Assembly: GCA_016875155.1 (NCBI GenBank)
Contig: VGSD01000241.1
Span: 1-5,201, forward strand
DNA length: 5,201 nt
Direction of reading: 5' to 3'
From: Deltaproteobacteria bacterium
GTDB taxonomy: Bacteria > Desulfobacterota > BSN033 > UBA1163
Shown: positions 1 to 5,201 of the stretch, piece by piece
How the letters are laid out: every line of letters begins with the position of its first letter
Numbering within the stretch: the first letter of the stretch is position 1
Notes under the pieces: model-generated
What the model was told of the DNA's origin: nothing
The model's database searches: none
Seen by the model: only the letters and a program-made list of their open reading frames with translations
Made by a program: the position numbers and the translations under genes

Positions 1-56
1 GAAGGAGAATGCCGCTTGTTCTATGGGCCATCTTTTGTCTCGGGGAAAAGGGTTTC
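1..56. other. Left edge, no assignable gene
   Basis: These bases precede the first repeat. All three forward frames stay open from the window edge into the repeat (the first stops near 84, 103 and 125), so frame alone cannot show whether the 3' end of an upstream gene lies here. The frame-1 reading contains the peptide EGECRLFYGPSFVSGKRVSF, which I do not recognise. No start codon with a convincing ribosome binding site is present. It may be the tail of a gene cut by the window, or plain intergenic DNA. Confidence 0.3.
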
Positions 57-173
57 GTTCAACGGCAAAGATGCCCGTATCGTTAATAGAAGGCTGCGTT
101 TATAGTCTTTTAGTTCTTTTCACGTAACCTTAACCAGTAGCCGAAACGGGCTTCGTTGCCCTTACCATTTGAC
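57..173 (-). repeat. MITE-like dispersed repeat, copy 1
   Basis: The reverse complement of this stretch aligns along nearly its whole length with 2211-2366. It contains a perfect 21-base match (73-93 against 2324-2344). The central 52 bases next to the left end align with about 11 mismatches. The ends are imperfect inverted repeats: the right end GGGCTTCGTTGCCCTTACCA (148-167) is mirrored by a shortened left end (about 57-76) that appears to lack about six bases compared with copy 2. There is no transposase and no room for one, so if mobile it is non-autonomous. It ends about 45 bases before the promoter of the M48 gene. Boundaries are set by alignment of the two copies and are good to a few bases. 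Confidence 0.75.
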
Positions 174-178
174 CTAAG

Positions 179-195
179 GGCTTTACTTTAAAGCC
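179..195. other. Short perfect hairpin
   Basis: GGCTTTA (179-185), a three-base loop CTT, then TAAAGCC (189-195) make a perfect 7-bp stem. It lies between the repeat and the promoter of the M48 gene. No run of T follows on the forward strand, so it is not a standard terminator in that direction. It could be an operator or chance symmetry. It is upstream of the predicted -35 box, so it would not be in the M48 mRNA if that promoter is used. Confidence 0.35.
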
Positions 196-217
196 ATTAT
201 ACCCAACCTGAAAGGAG

Positions 218-247
218 TTTACCAGACAGATCCATATGGTGTATAAT
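218..247 (+). promoter_or_regulatory. Predicted sigma70-type promoter of the M48 gene
   Basis: TTTACC at 218-223 matches four of six bases of the -35 consensus. An exact TATAAT -10 box follows at 242-247 after an 18-base spacer. Transcription would start near 253-255, just upstream of the ribosome binding site at 257-263, giving a very short leader. The ATG at 236 lies inside this promoter, which argues against it as the translation start. Confidence 0.55.
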
Positions 248-256
248 AACTTACAT

Positions 257-263
257 AAGGAGG
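257..263 (+). promoter_or_regulatory. Ribosome binding site deciding the M48 start
   Basis: AAGGAGG is a full-strength Shine-Dalgarno sequence placed five bases before the ATG at 269. The alternative in-frame ATG at 236 has no comparable site at a proper distance, and the resulting N-terminus (MVYNNLHKEDA) would precede the lipoprotein signal awkwardly. Confidence 0.85.
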
Positions 264-268
264 ATGCC

Positions 269-1726
269 ATGAAAGAAAAAGGTATGAAGCGGAAGATCAT
301 CTCGTTCTTACTCATCGGTTTGCTTCTTTTAATCTCTTCTTGTGCTGTCAATCCCGTGACCGGCAAGCAGGAGTTGATGCTTTTAAGTGAGAGAGATGAG
401 ATTGGGTTGGGCAGGGAAACTGATGGTGAGATTGTCAAACAATATGGTATCTACGAAGATCCCAAACTGACAGCCACCCTCAGAGATATGTGCCAAAAAA
501 TTGGCAAGCTCTCCCATCGATCACAACTGCCCTACGATTTGAAGATCCTCGACGCTTCGGTCGTGAACGCCTTTGCTGTGCCAGGAGGTTATGTTTACTT
601 CACTCGGGGGATTTTAGCCGTTCTCAATAGCGAGGCTGAACTGGCCGCTGTGATGGGACATGAAATTGGCCATATTGCCGCGCGTCATTCAGCACAACAA
701 TACAGTAAGGCCCAGCTTGCCCAACTGGGGTTAGGGGTAGGGTCGATCTTTTTAGATTCACCTGTTGTGACAAGTCTGGCTCAGTTAGGAGTGGGAATGC
801 TCTTCTTGAGATTTAGCAGGGATAATGAGAGGGAAGCAGATGATTTAGGAGTGGAGTATTCGAGCAAAGCGGGCTATGATGCGACGCAGATGGCTGCTTT
901 TTTTGAAACACTGGAGAGGATGAATCCCGGTTCAGATCGAAGTGGACTCCCGGGCTGGTTTTCCACACACCCCAACCCAGAAGATCGCATCCAGATAGTT
1001 AGGACAAAGGCAAAAGAGTGGCAAAAGAAGCTGGAGCTAATCAATCCGGTAGTAAATCGTGAAAATTATTTAAGACAGATAGATGGTCTCGTGTATGGAG
1101 ATGATCCACGCCATGGATACATAGAGAATGATGTTTTTTATCACCCTGTTCTCCGTTTCCAGTATCCAACCCCGATGAAATGGAAGATCAATAACCGACC
1201 TTCACAAGTTCAGATGATGAGTGAAAAGGAAGATGCCATGCTTCTCTTCTTACTAACAAACGATCCTTCTCCCCGGGAGGCAGCACAAAAATTTCTTTCC
1301 CAAACAGGAGCCTCTGTGGTGAAGTCTGAGGCGACACTCGTAAATAACCTTCCAGCCCATATACTCCTATCCGATATTCAGACTCAGAAAGGGCGATTCC
1401 GGGTGATATCCTGCTTCATTGAAAAGAGCAGGCGTATTCATGTATTCCATGGTTTGACCTCCATTGAACGCTTTCAGGATTATAGGAGGGTTTTTGAAAA
1501 CTCTATGCTTCAATTTAAAGAACTGTCTGATCCAAGAAAGATTGAGGTGAGGCCCGACCGGCTAAGGATCAGAACCGTGAGGACCTCCGATACCCTTGAA
1601 AATACACTTCGCTCATGGGGTGTTCCAAATGAGAAGATGAAGGAGATGGTACTGTTGAACGGGGGAGTTCCCAACCAGGCCTTTCAGGCAAATAGCTTAA
1701 TCAAATTGGTGGAAAGAGGACGATGA
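269..1726 (+). CDS. M48 family zinc metallopeptidase, lipoprotein, with LysM-like C-terminal region
   Basis: Predicted envelope protease of 485 residues. The N-terminus is a lipoprotein signal: a basic start (MKEKGMKRK), a hydrophobic stretch at about 10-22, and lipobox ISSC with the lipidated Cys at 25. Residue +2 after Cys is Ala, which favours the outer membrane under the usual sorting rule. The zinc site is HEIGH at 131-135. The third ligand is probably Glu187 in the ExxAD motif (EREAD, 187-191). A conserved STHPNPEDR segment carries His234, which M48 peptidases of this type use near the active site. The C-terminal region, about 430-485 (TVRTSDTLENTLRSWGVPN and onward), resembles a LysM-like domain and may contact peptidoglycan. 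Relatives such as BepA, LoiP and YcaL work in outer membrane protein quality control; the same role here is inference. I chose ATG 269 for its strong ribosome binding site; 236 is the longer alternative. Its last four bases (ATGA) overlap the next gene. Confidence 0.93.
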   Translation: MKEKGMKRKIISFLLIGLLLLISSCAVNPVTGKQELMLLSERDEIGLGRETDGEIVKQYGIYEDPKLTATLRDMCQKIGKLSHRSQLPYDLKILDASVVNAFAVPGGYVYFTRGILAVLNSEAELAAVMGHEIGHIAARHSAQQYSKAQLAQLGLGVGSIFLDSPVVTSLAQLGVGMLFLRFSRDNEREADDLGVEYSSKAGYDATQMAAFFETLERMNPGSDRSGLPGWFSTHPNPEDRIQIVRTKAKEWQKKLELINPVVNRENYLRQIDGLVYGDDPRHGYIENDVFYHPVLRFQYPTPMKWKINNRPSQVQMMSEKEDAMLLFLLTNDPSPREAAQKFLSQTGASVVKSEATLVNNLPAHILLSDIQTQKGRFRVISCFIEKSRRIHVFHGLTSIERFQDYRRVFENSMLQFKELSDPRKIEVRPDRLRIRTVRTSDTLENTLRSWGVPNEKMKEMVLLNGGVPNQAFQANSLIKLVERGR

Positions 1727-2199
1727 AGATTCGGCCGTTGATTTCAAAAGATAGGCTAAAACTCCGGAGGATGGTGATTGAGACAGGGGTTTTTACCGAC
1801 GAAGAGGTAAGTGTCGCCATGGAGCTGATTGACATTGTGATCGGCGATAAAAACCAGAAGGATTATCAGATTGTCTGTGCGGTGGACGGTCAGGACGAAC
1901 CGATTGGGTATGTCTGTTATGGTCCTGTTCCGATGACCCGGGGAGCTTTTGATCTTTACTGGATTGTGATTGATCCAAAGATTCAAGGGCAAAAGATCGG
2001 GTCTGAACTTCTGAATTACATGGAAGAAGAGGTCAGGGGGTTGAAAGGCAGAATGATTCTTGCCGATACCTCTTCGATCCCTTCCTATGAGAAAGCCAAT
2101 GGGTTTTACCTAAAGAGAGAATTTAAGGAAGTGGCAAGAATCGCCGATTATTATTGGGAGGGAAACGACCGGATCACCTATTGTAAGAAGATTTCGTGA
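1723..2199 (+). CDS. GNAT family N-acetyltransferase
   Basis: Predicted acetyl-CoA-dependent transferase of 158 residues, a normal size for a single GNAT domain; the substrate cannot be told from sequence. The core strand and acetyl-CoA loop are visible in DLYWIVIDPKIQGQKIGSEL (77-96). The pyrophosphate-binding loop runs QGQKIG at 88-93, with Lys91 where the QxxGxG consensus has Gly. The later part, with SIPSYEKANGFYLKREFKE, fits the GNAT pattern of a Tyr and aromatic residues near the acceptor site. The N-terminal region, ETGVFTDEEVSVAMELID, is typical of a recurrent uncharacterised GNAT subfamily. The start overlaps the M48 stop as ATGA, with GAGG at 1716-1719 inside the M48 gene, so translation is probably coupled and the two genes share a transcript. 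A functional link to the protease is not established. Confidence 0.9.
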   Translation: MKIRPLISKDRLKLRRMVIETGVFTDEEVSVAMELIDIVIGDKNQKDYQIVCAVDGQDEPIGYVCYGPVPMTRGAFDLYWIVIDPKIQGQKIGSELLNYMEEEVRGLKGRMILADTSSIPSYEKANGFYLKREFKEVARIADYYWEGNDRITYCKKIS

Positions 2200-2210
2200 A
2201 GAAAAGCAAA

Positions 2211-2366
2211 GGTTAAACGGTTAGAAAATGGGTTACGGTAACGAAGCCCCTGCCTACCGGCGGGCAGGCGTTTCGGTCACCGGTTACGGCAACGTATAAA
2301 GAATTAAGAGACGATAAACGTAACCTTCTATTAACGATACGGGCCTCGTTACCCTTACCGTTGGAC
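2211..2366 (+). repeat. MITE-like dispersed repeat, copy 2, with a 20-bp palindrome inside
   Basis: Inverted copy of the repeat at 57-173. Its ends mirror each other: GGTTACGGTAACGAAGCCC (2231-2249) pairs imperfectly with GGGCCTCGTTACCCTTACCG (2341-2360). It begins about 12 bases after the GNAT stop codon and ends about 15 bases before the ribosome binding site of the phosphofructokinase gene, so it makes up nearly all of that gap. An RNA copy could fold its ends together, which might influence termination after the GNAT gene or read-through into the next gene; that is inference. No open reading frame for a transposase is present. It differs from copy 1 by a 20-base insertion at 2250-2269. 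Confidence 0.75.
2250..2269. repeat. 20-bp GC-rich palindromic mini-repeat, copy A
   Basis: CTGCCTACCGGCGGGCAGGC is present in repeat copy 2 and absent from copy 1. There the flanks join directly (CGAAGCCC then GTTTCGG, reading copy 1 on the reverse strand). Taken with the preceding C, CCTGCC pairs with GGCAGG to form a 6-bp stem around a CCGG-containing loop. A close relative lies at 3570-3590. The alignment edge is ambiguous by one base because C flanks the site. Confidence 0.7.
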
Positions 2367-2392
2367 TTATATTTTCTGAGAAGGAGAAAACG

Positions 2393-3502
2393 ATGGACAA
2401 GAAGAGAATCGGTGTATTGACTGGCGGAGGCGATTGTGCAGGATTGAATCCGGCGATCAAATGGGTGGTCAAGACTGCCCTCGATGACAGGCTTAAAAAG
2501 ATGAGAAAGGTTGAACATGATGTAATTGGAATACGGGATGGTTGGAAGGGTTTGGTTCAGCCCGAGGGGGAAGGGGACCCTCCTGTTTCGAGACTGTTCA
2601 CGCTAACCGAGGAGATGGTGAGGACATGGGATCGCTATGGAGGGACGAATCTCGGCACATCGAGAACGAATCCATATGATCCGAAGAAAGACCATTCAAC
2701 CACTGTTCTTGAGAATTTGGAACGGTTCCAAATCGACTATTTGATTGCCATCGGCGGTGAGGATACCCTCGGAGTGGCAAACAAGCTCCATCGCAAAGGG
2801 ATGAAAGTCGTTGGTATTCCAAAGACGATTGACAAGGACCTCTCCGGGACCGATTATACATTGGGATTTGAGACCGCCCTCAATGTGATCACTGAAGAGA
2901 TTGACCGCCTTCGAACAACAGCCGGTTCCCACCGAAGGATTTTCGTCGTGGAAACCATGGGGAGGCACTCGGGCTGGCTGGCCCTGGAAGGAGGGGAGTC
3001 GAGCGGCGCCTATATCATCCTCATCCCCGAATACGATTTCGATGTGAACAGGGTGAGCGAATTGCTCATGGAAGGCCATCGGAAAGGAACCCGATACGAG
3101 ATCATCGTTGTGGCTGAGGGGGCAAAACCTGCTGGAGGCACTGAAGTCATCAAAGAGAGTGGAGTGGATAGTTTTGGCCATAAGGCCCTGGGTGGGATCG
3201 GAGAGTTTCTGGCAGATCGAATCACCGAGACGACGAAGATGGAGACGCGAAGCATCGTCCTAAGTCATCTCCAGAGGGGAGGGGCTCCTTGTGCCTATGA
3301 CCGAAGGATGGGGAGATATTTCGGCATTGCGGCTGTGGATCTGATTGCCAAAGAGGATTTTGGCAAGATGGTGAGTTACCGGAATGGAAAGATCACAGCG
3401 GTTTCTCTCGAAGAGGCGGTGGGCAAGTTGAATGTCGTTGATGTGAAGACCCAGTATGATATTGAACGGTATAATGGACGAAGGACGATTCTAGGGTATT
3501 AG
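2393..3502 (+). CDS. pfp: 6-phosphofructokinase, PFKA group III type, probably pyrophosphate-dependent
   Basis: Phosphorylates fructose 6-phosphate to fructose 1,6-bisphosphate in glycolysis, in the cytoplasm; a PPi enzyme also runs in reverse. The 369 residues span a full PFKA domain. The N-terminal phosphate-donor loop is GGGDCAGLN (11-19). GGEDTLG (121-127) carries Asp124 at the position of E. coli Gly104, and PKTIDKD (143-149) carries Lys144 at the position of E. coli Gly124. That Asp/Lys pair marks PPi-dependent enzymes, while ATP enzymes usually have Gly at both. Asp147 is the expected catalytic base. MGR (189-191) and QRGG (294-297) are substrate-binding motifs. Glu123 replaces the usual Asp of GGD, as in actinobacterial group III enzymes, and Lys148 replaces the usual Asn of TIDND. 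The start has AAGGAG at 2381-2386, six bases upstream. The gene stands alone, behind repeat copy 2 and convergent with the next gene. ATP dependence cannot be excluded without an assay. Confidence 0.93.
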   Translation: MDKKRIGVLTGGGDCAGLNPAIKWVVKTALDDRLKKMRKVEHDVIGIRDGWKGLVQPEGEGDPPVSRLFTLTEEMVRTWDRYGGTNLGTSRTNPYDPKKDHSTTVLENLERFQIDYLIAIGGEDTLGVANKLHRKGMKVVGIPKTIDKDLSGTDYTLGFETALNVITEEIDRLRTTAGSHRRIFVVETMGRHSGWLALEGGESSGAYIILIPEYDFDVNRVSELLMEGHRKGTRYEIIVVAEGAKPAGGTEVIKESGVDSFGHKALGGIGEFLADRITETTKMETRSIVLSHLQRGGAPCAYDRRMGRYFGIAAVDLIAKEDFGKMVSYRNGKITAVSLEEAVGKLNVVDVKTQYDIERYNGRRTILGY

Positions 3503-3503
3503 A

Positions 3504-3610
3504 AGTTCGGAGTTCGGAGTAAAACGTCAAATCCTCAAACTAAATTATTCATGGTTATTCTCCGAACTCCCCGCCTACCGGACGGGCAGGTGAACTACCA
3601 ACTCCGAACT
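3504..3610. repeat. Inverted-repeat element filling the convergent gap
   Basis: The left side has two overlapping units, AGTTCGGAGTTCGGAGT (3504-3520), a 7-base period. The right side has two separated complements. GGAGTTCGGAG (3509-3519) pairs perfectly with CTCCGAACTCC (3560-3570). AGTTCGGAGTT (3504-3514) pairs perfectly with AACTCCGAACT (3600-3610). The two 11-bp stems use overlapping left arms, so they are mutually exclusive. The element starts two bases after the phosphofructokinase stop and ends two bases before the last base of the reverse gene's stop codon begins at 3612. It could work as a bidirectional transcription barrier, but no long T run follows either stem. It is more likely a dispersed repeat. 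Confidence 0.65.
3570..3590. repeat. GC-rich palindromic mini-repeat, copy B
   Basis: This 21-base stretch (CCCGCCTACCGG followed by ACGGGCAGG) matches the copy at 2249-2268 at 19 of 21 aligned positions, with one substitution and one extra A in the middle. It sits between the two right-hand arms of the inverted repeat at 3504-3610, a host sequence unrelated to the one carrying copy A. The stem is slightly weaker than in copy A, with one C-A mismatch. Confidence 0.6.
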
Positions 3611-3611
3611 G

Positions 3612-4016
3612 TTATATAAGACGTTGATGTTCTTTCTTAATACACCGATCCATTACCATTCTTAGTCCTGCCTTCTCCGCCTCCTTACCTGCGTCCTGAT
3701 GGATTACTCCTTCCTGCATCCAGATGACCTTGGCTTTCCGCTGGATCGCTTCTTCAACCACTGGAGGCACCTCCTTTGATTTTCGGAAGATATCCACTAC
3801 ATCGATGTCGATTTCTTTTGGGATCTCCATCAGAGTATGGTAGACTTTTTCACCGAGGATCACATCGCCATTGGGTCGGACCGGTATGATTCGGTAGCCC
3901 TTTGATTGAAGAAAGGCTGCAACTCTATAACTTGGCCTGTCGTCTTTGGGTGAAATTCCAACGACTGCCACTGTTTTCCAACCCTTGAACATCTCTTTCA
4001 GTTCTTCGTCTTTCAT
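3612..4016 (-). CDS. CoA-binding domain protein (CoA_binding_2, YccU-like)
   Basis: A 134-residue cytoplasmic protein made of a single Rossmann-type CoA-binding domain, the normal length for this family. The nucleotide-binding start is VAVVGISPKDDRPSY (16-30), with the glycine turn after the first strand. Next come YRIIPVRPN (41-49), ILGEKVYHTL, the strand IDVVDIFRKS (71-80), WMQEGV (99-104) and the conserved tail MDRCIKKEH (122-130). The fold is that of the CoA-binding domain of succinyl-CoA synthetase, but no ligase or catalytic domain is attached, and the biological role of this family is not well defined. GAGGAG (plus-strand 4022-4027) stands just upstream of the ATG. It lies 24 bases after the PBP gene on the same strand, so both are probably cotranscribed. 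Its stop faces the phosphofructokinase stop across the inverted repeat. Confidence 0.9.
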   Translation of the reverse strand: MKDEELKEMFKGWKTVAVVGISPKDDRPSYRVAAFLQSKGYRIIPVRPNGDVILGEKVYHTLMEIPKEIDIDVVDIFRKSKEVPPVVEEAIQRKAKVIWMQEGVIHQDAGKEAEKAGLRMVMDRCIKKEHQRLI

Positions 4017-4040
4017 CGGATCTCCTCATAGAAGATGGGT

Positions 4041-5201
4041 TTAGGGACTGGAGGTGACAGGTCGGGATAAATCTATGAGAGACGATCCTCTTATCGGAGT
4101 GGAAGAGGATGTTCCCTCTCCTTTTGGAGAGGTTCCTTCGACAAAGGCTTCCAGGATAGTCTGTTCAGAAGTTCTATCCGCAGGGGTTCCTGTTTCGAGA
4201 TCCACTCTCATCAAGACGATCTTTTCAGGAACCCTGAAGGGTTCGATGGGGGTATCTCTCAAAGCCTTTTCCATGAATGAGATCCAGATGGGAAGAGCGG
4301 CTCGCGATCCTGTTTCATTCTTTCCGAGCGAAGCCTTATCATCGAAACCCACCCAGACTCCGGCAAGGAGAGAAGGGGTATATCCAATAAACCAGGCATC
4401 CGCATAGTCGCTGGAGGTCCCGGTCTTTCCGGCAATGGGTCTGCCGAGGACCTTTGCCCTCTGGCCTGTCCCGTGCTGAACCACGCCTTCGAGAAGATGT
4501 GTGATGATAAACGCATTTTGAGGGGAGAGAACCCGTTCCTTAAGGATAGGGGGAGGGGTTGGGGCGGTTGCTGCATCTTCTTCCCCTTCTTCTTCCTCCT
4601 CCTGTTCCTCGAATTCGATATAAGGTGTATTTTCTTCAAGGACCTCACCTTTCATGGTGACGATCTTCTTGATGAAGATGGGCTTGATCCGTTCTCCACC
4701 ATTGGCAAAGATTCCAAAGGAAGAGGTCATTTCCAACATGGACATTCCAGAAGTTCCAAGGGCAATCGAGAGGTCCCGTTTAACGGGAGATTCGACTCCC
4801 ATCTTTTTGATAAACTTGAGAGTAAAACCCACTCCGATGTCCTCGAGAATCTTAACTGTAACGACATTTCTGGAATGGGCCAGAGCATTTCGGAAGGTGA
4901 TGGGGCCTTTAAACTCTTTATCATAATTTTTAGGGGCCCAGTAAGTTCCACCGTCGTGATCCATGTATTCAATCGGAGAATCCATCAGGATGGTGGTAGG
5001 GGTATAGCCTTTTTCCAGCGCTGCCGCATAGATGAAGGGTTTGAAGGCAGAACCCGGCTGTCTTCGGGAATGGACAGCGCGGTTGAACTGGCTTTCGCTG
5101 AAATCACGTCCTCCCACCATTGCCTTCACATATCCGGTTTTCGGATCGGAGCAGATGAGGGCTCCCTGGACAAGAGGTTCCTGCTCCAGTGATAGAGTGA
5201 G
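4041..5201 (-). CDS. mrcA: Penicillin-binding protein 1A family, C-terminal transpeptidase part (partial)
   Basis: C-terminal 386 residues of a class A PBP that builds peptidoglycan in the periplasm; the membrane anchor, glycosyltransferase domain and start lie beyond the right edge. The frame stays open to the last base, and the visible protein begins LTLSLEQEPLVQGALICSDP, which runs into the typical YVKAMVGGRDF. A GTG at 5127-5129 is only the Val codon of that motif, not a start. The transpeptidase motifs are complete: SAFK with nucleophile Ser51 and Lys54 of the visible part, SRN at 110-112, and KTGT at 259-262. RQPGSAFKPFIYAAALEKGY and the region after KTGT (DYADAWFIGYTP) fit PBP1A rather than PBP1B. 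An acidic stretch then proline-rich stretch (about 196-218) is inserted before LSPQNAFIITHLLEGVV. The C-terminal tail after GTPAD is Ser/Thr/Pro rich and probably disordered. The symbol is by family only. Confidence 0.93.
   Translation of the reverse strand, partial: LTLSLEQEPLVQGALICSDPKTGYVKAMVGGRDFSESQFNRAVHSRRQPGSAFKPFIYAAALEKGYTPTTILMDSPIEYMDHDGGTYWAPKNYDKEFKGPITFRNALAHSRNVVTVKILEDIGVGFTLKFIKKMGVESPVKRDLSIALGTSGMSMLEMTSSFGIFANGGERIKPIFIKKIVTMKGEVLEENTPYIEFEEQEEEEEGEEDAATAPTPPPILKERVLSPQNAFIITHLLEGVVQHGTGQRAKVLGRPIAGKTGTSSDYADAWFIGYTPSLLAGVWVGFDDKASLGKNETGSRAALPIWISFMEKALRDTPIEPFRVPEKIVLMRVDLETGTPADRTSEQTILEAFVEGTSPKGEGTSSSTPIRGSSLIDLSRPVTSSP

Noticed and set aside
179..195. Hairpin as an intrinsic terminator
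   Set aside because: No T run follows on the forward strand and the stem is short and AT-rich.
236..268. Longer M48 start at ATG 236
   Set aside because: It lies within the predicted promoter, has no ribosome binding site, and would put 11 polar residues before the lipoprotein signal. ATG 269 has AAGGAGG at ideal spacing.
130..438. Reverse-strand open frame of about 102 codons over the repeat and M48 start
   Set aside because: It overlaps the well-supported M48 gene and repeat copy 1, has no recognisable protein features, and the M48 protein explains the sequence.
2368..2373. TATATT as a -10 box for the phosphofructokinase gene
   Set aside because: No acceptable -35 box at 16-18 bases, and transcription would start on the ribosome binding site itself.
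2213..2518. Reverse-strand open frame of about 101 codons across repeat copy 2 and the phosphofructokinase start
   Set aside because: It reads through the repeat, its palindrome and the start of a clear phosphofructokinase. No family resemblance; treated as a shadow, though its repeat-derived peptide is noted in the findings.
2696..3181. Reverse-strand open frame of about 161 codons inside the phosphofructokinase gene
   Set aside because: It is antisense to conserved active-site motifs and has no recognisable domain.
3504..3610. AGTTCGG repeats as a CRISPR array
   Set aside because: The units are only 7-11 bases, overlap each other on the left, and lack regular repeat-spacer spacing and nearby cas genes.
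5127..5129. GTG as the start of the PBP gene
   Set aside because: The frame is open and clearly PBP1A-like upstream to the window edge, so this GTG is an internal valine.
4473..5192. Forward open frame of about 239 codons opposite the PBP gene
   Set aside because: It is antisense to the transpeptidase domain. The phenylalanine/leucine-rich hydrophobic run is just the complement of the Glu-rich codons, not a membrane segment.

Overview
The window reads as ordinary bacterial chromosome from a Gram-negative organism of moderate GC content. The evidence is a lipoprotein M48 peptidase of the envelope type, a class A penicillin-binding protein of the PBP1A family, and Shine-Dalgarno sites before the genes. 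A phosphofructokinase with pyrophosphate-type active-site residues fits an anaerobic or energy-limited lifestyle. My impression of a deltaproteobacterial (Desulfobacterota-like) relative rests on the look of the proteins and repeats and is low confidence.

Layout. Bases 1-56 hold no gene I can assign. A MITE-like repeat (57-173) comes next, then a good sigma70-type promoter and a strong ribosome binding site. These lead into a two-gene forward unit: an M48 lipoprotein metallopeptidase (269-1726) overlapping a GNAT acetyltransferase (1723-2199) by ATGA. A second, inverted copy of the same repeat (2211-2366) fills most of the gap before a forward 6-phosphofructokinase gene (2393-3502). Two reverse-strand genes then converge on it: a small CoA-binding-fold protein (3612-4016) and, 24 bases upstream of that in transcription order, the C-terminal part of a PBP1A-type protein (4041-5201) that runs off the right edge. 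An inverted-repeat element occupies almost exactly the gap between the two convergent stop codons (3503-3611).

How the genes relate. The M48 lipoprotein and the PBP both act in the cell envelope, but they lie in separate, opposed units. The phosphofructokinase is central carbon metabolism. I see no defence system, phage, CRISPR array, tRNA or rRNA. The coding genes are recognisable family members.

The most interesting content lies between the genes. A roughly 120-base repeat with inverted ends occurs twice in opposite orientation, each time upstream of a gene. A 20-base GC-rich palindrome sits cleanly inside one of these copies and is absent from the other. A near-identical palindrome sits inside the unrelated inverted repeat at 3503-3611. 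This nested pattern suggests a very small element that spreads into other repeats.
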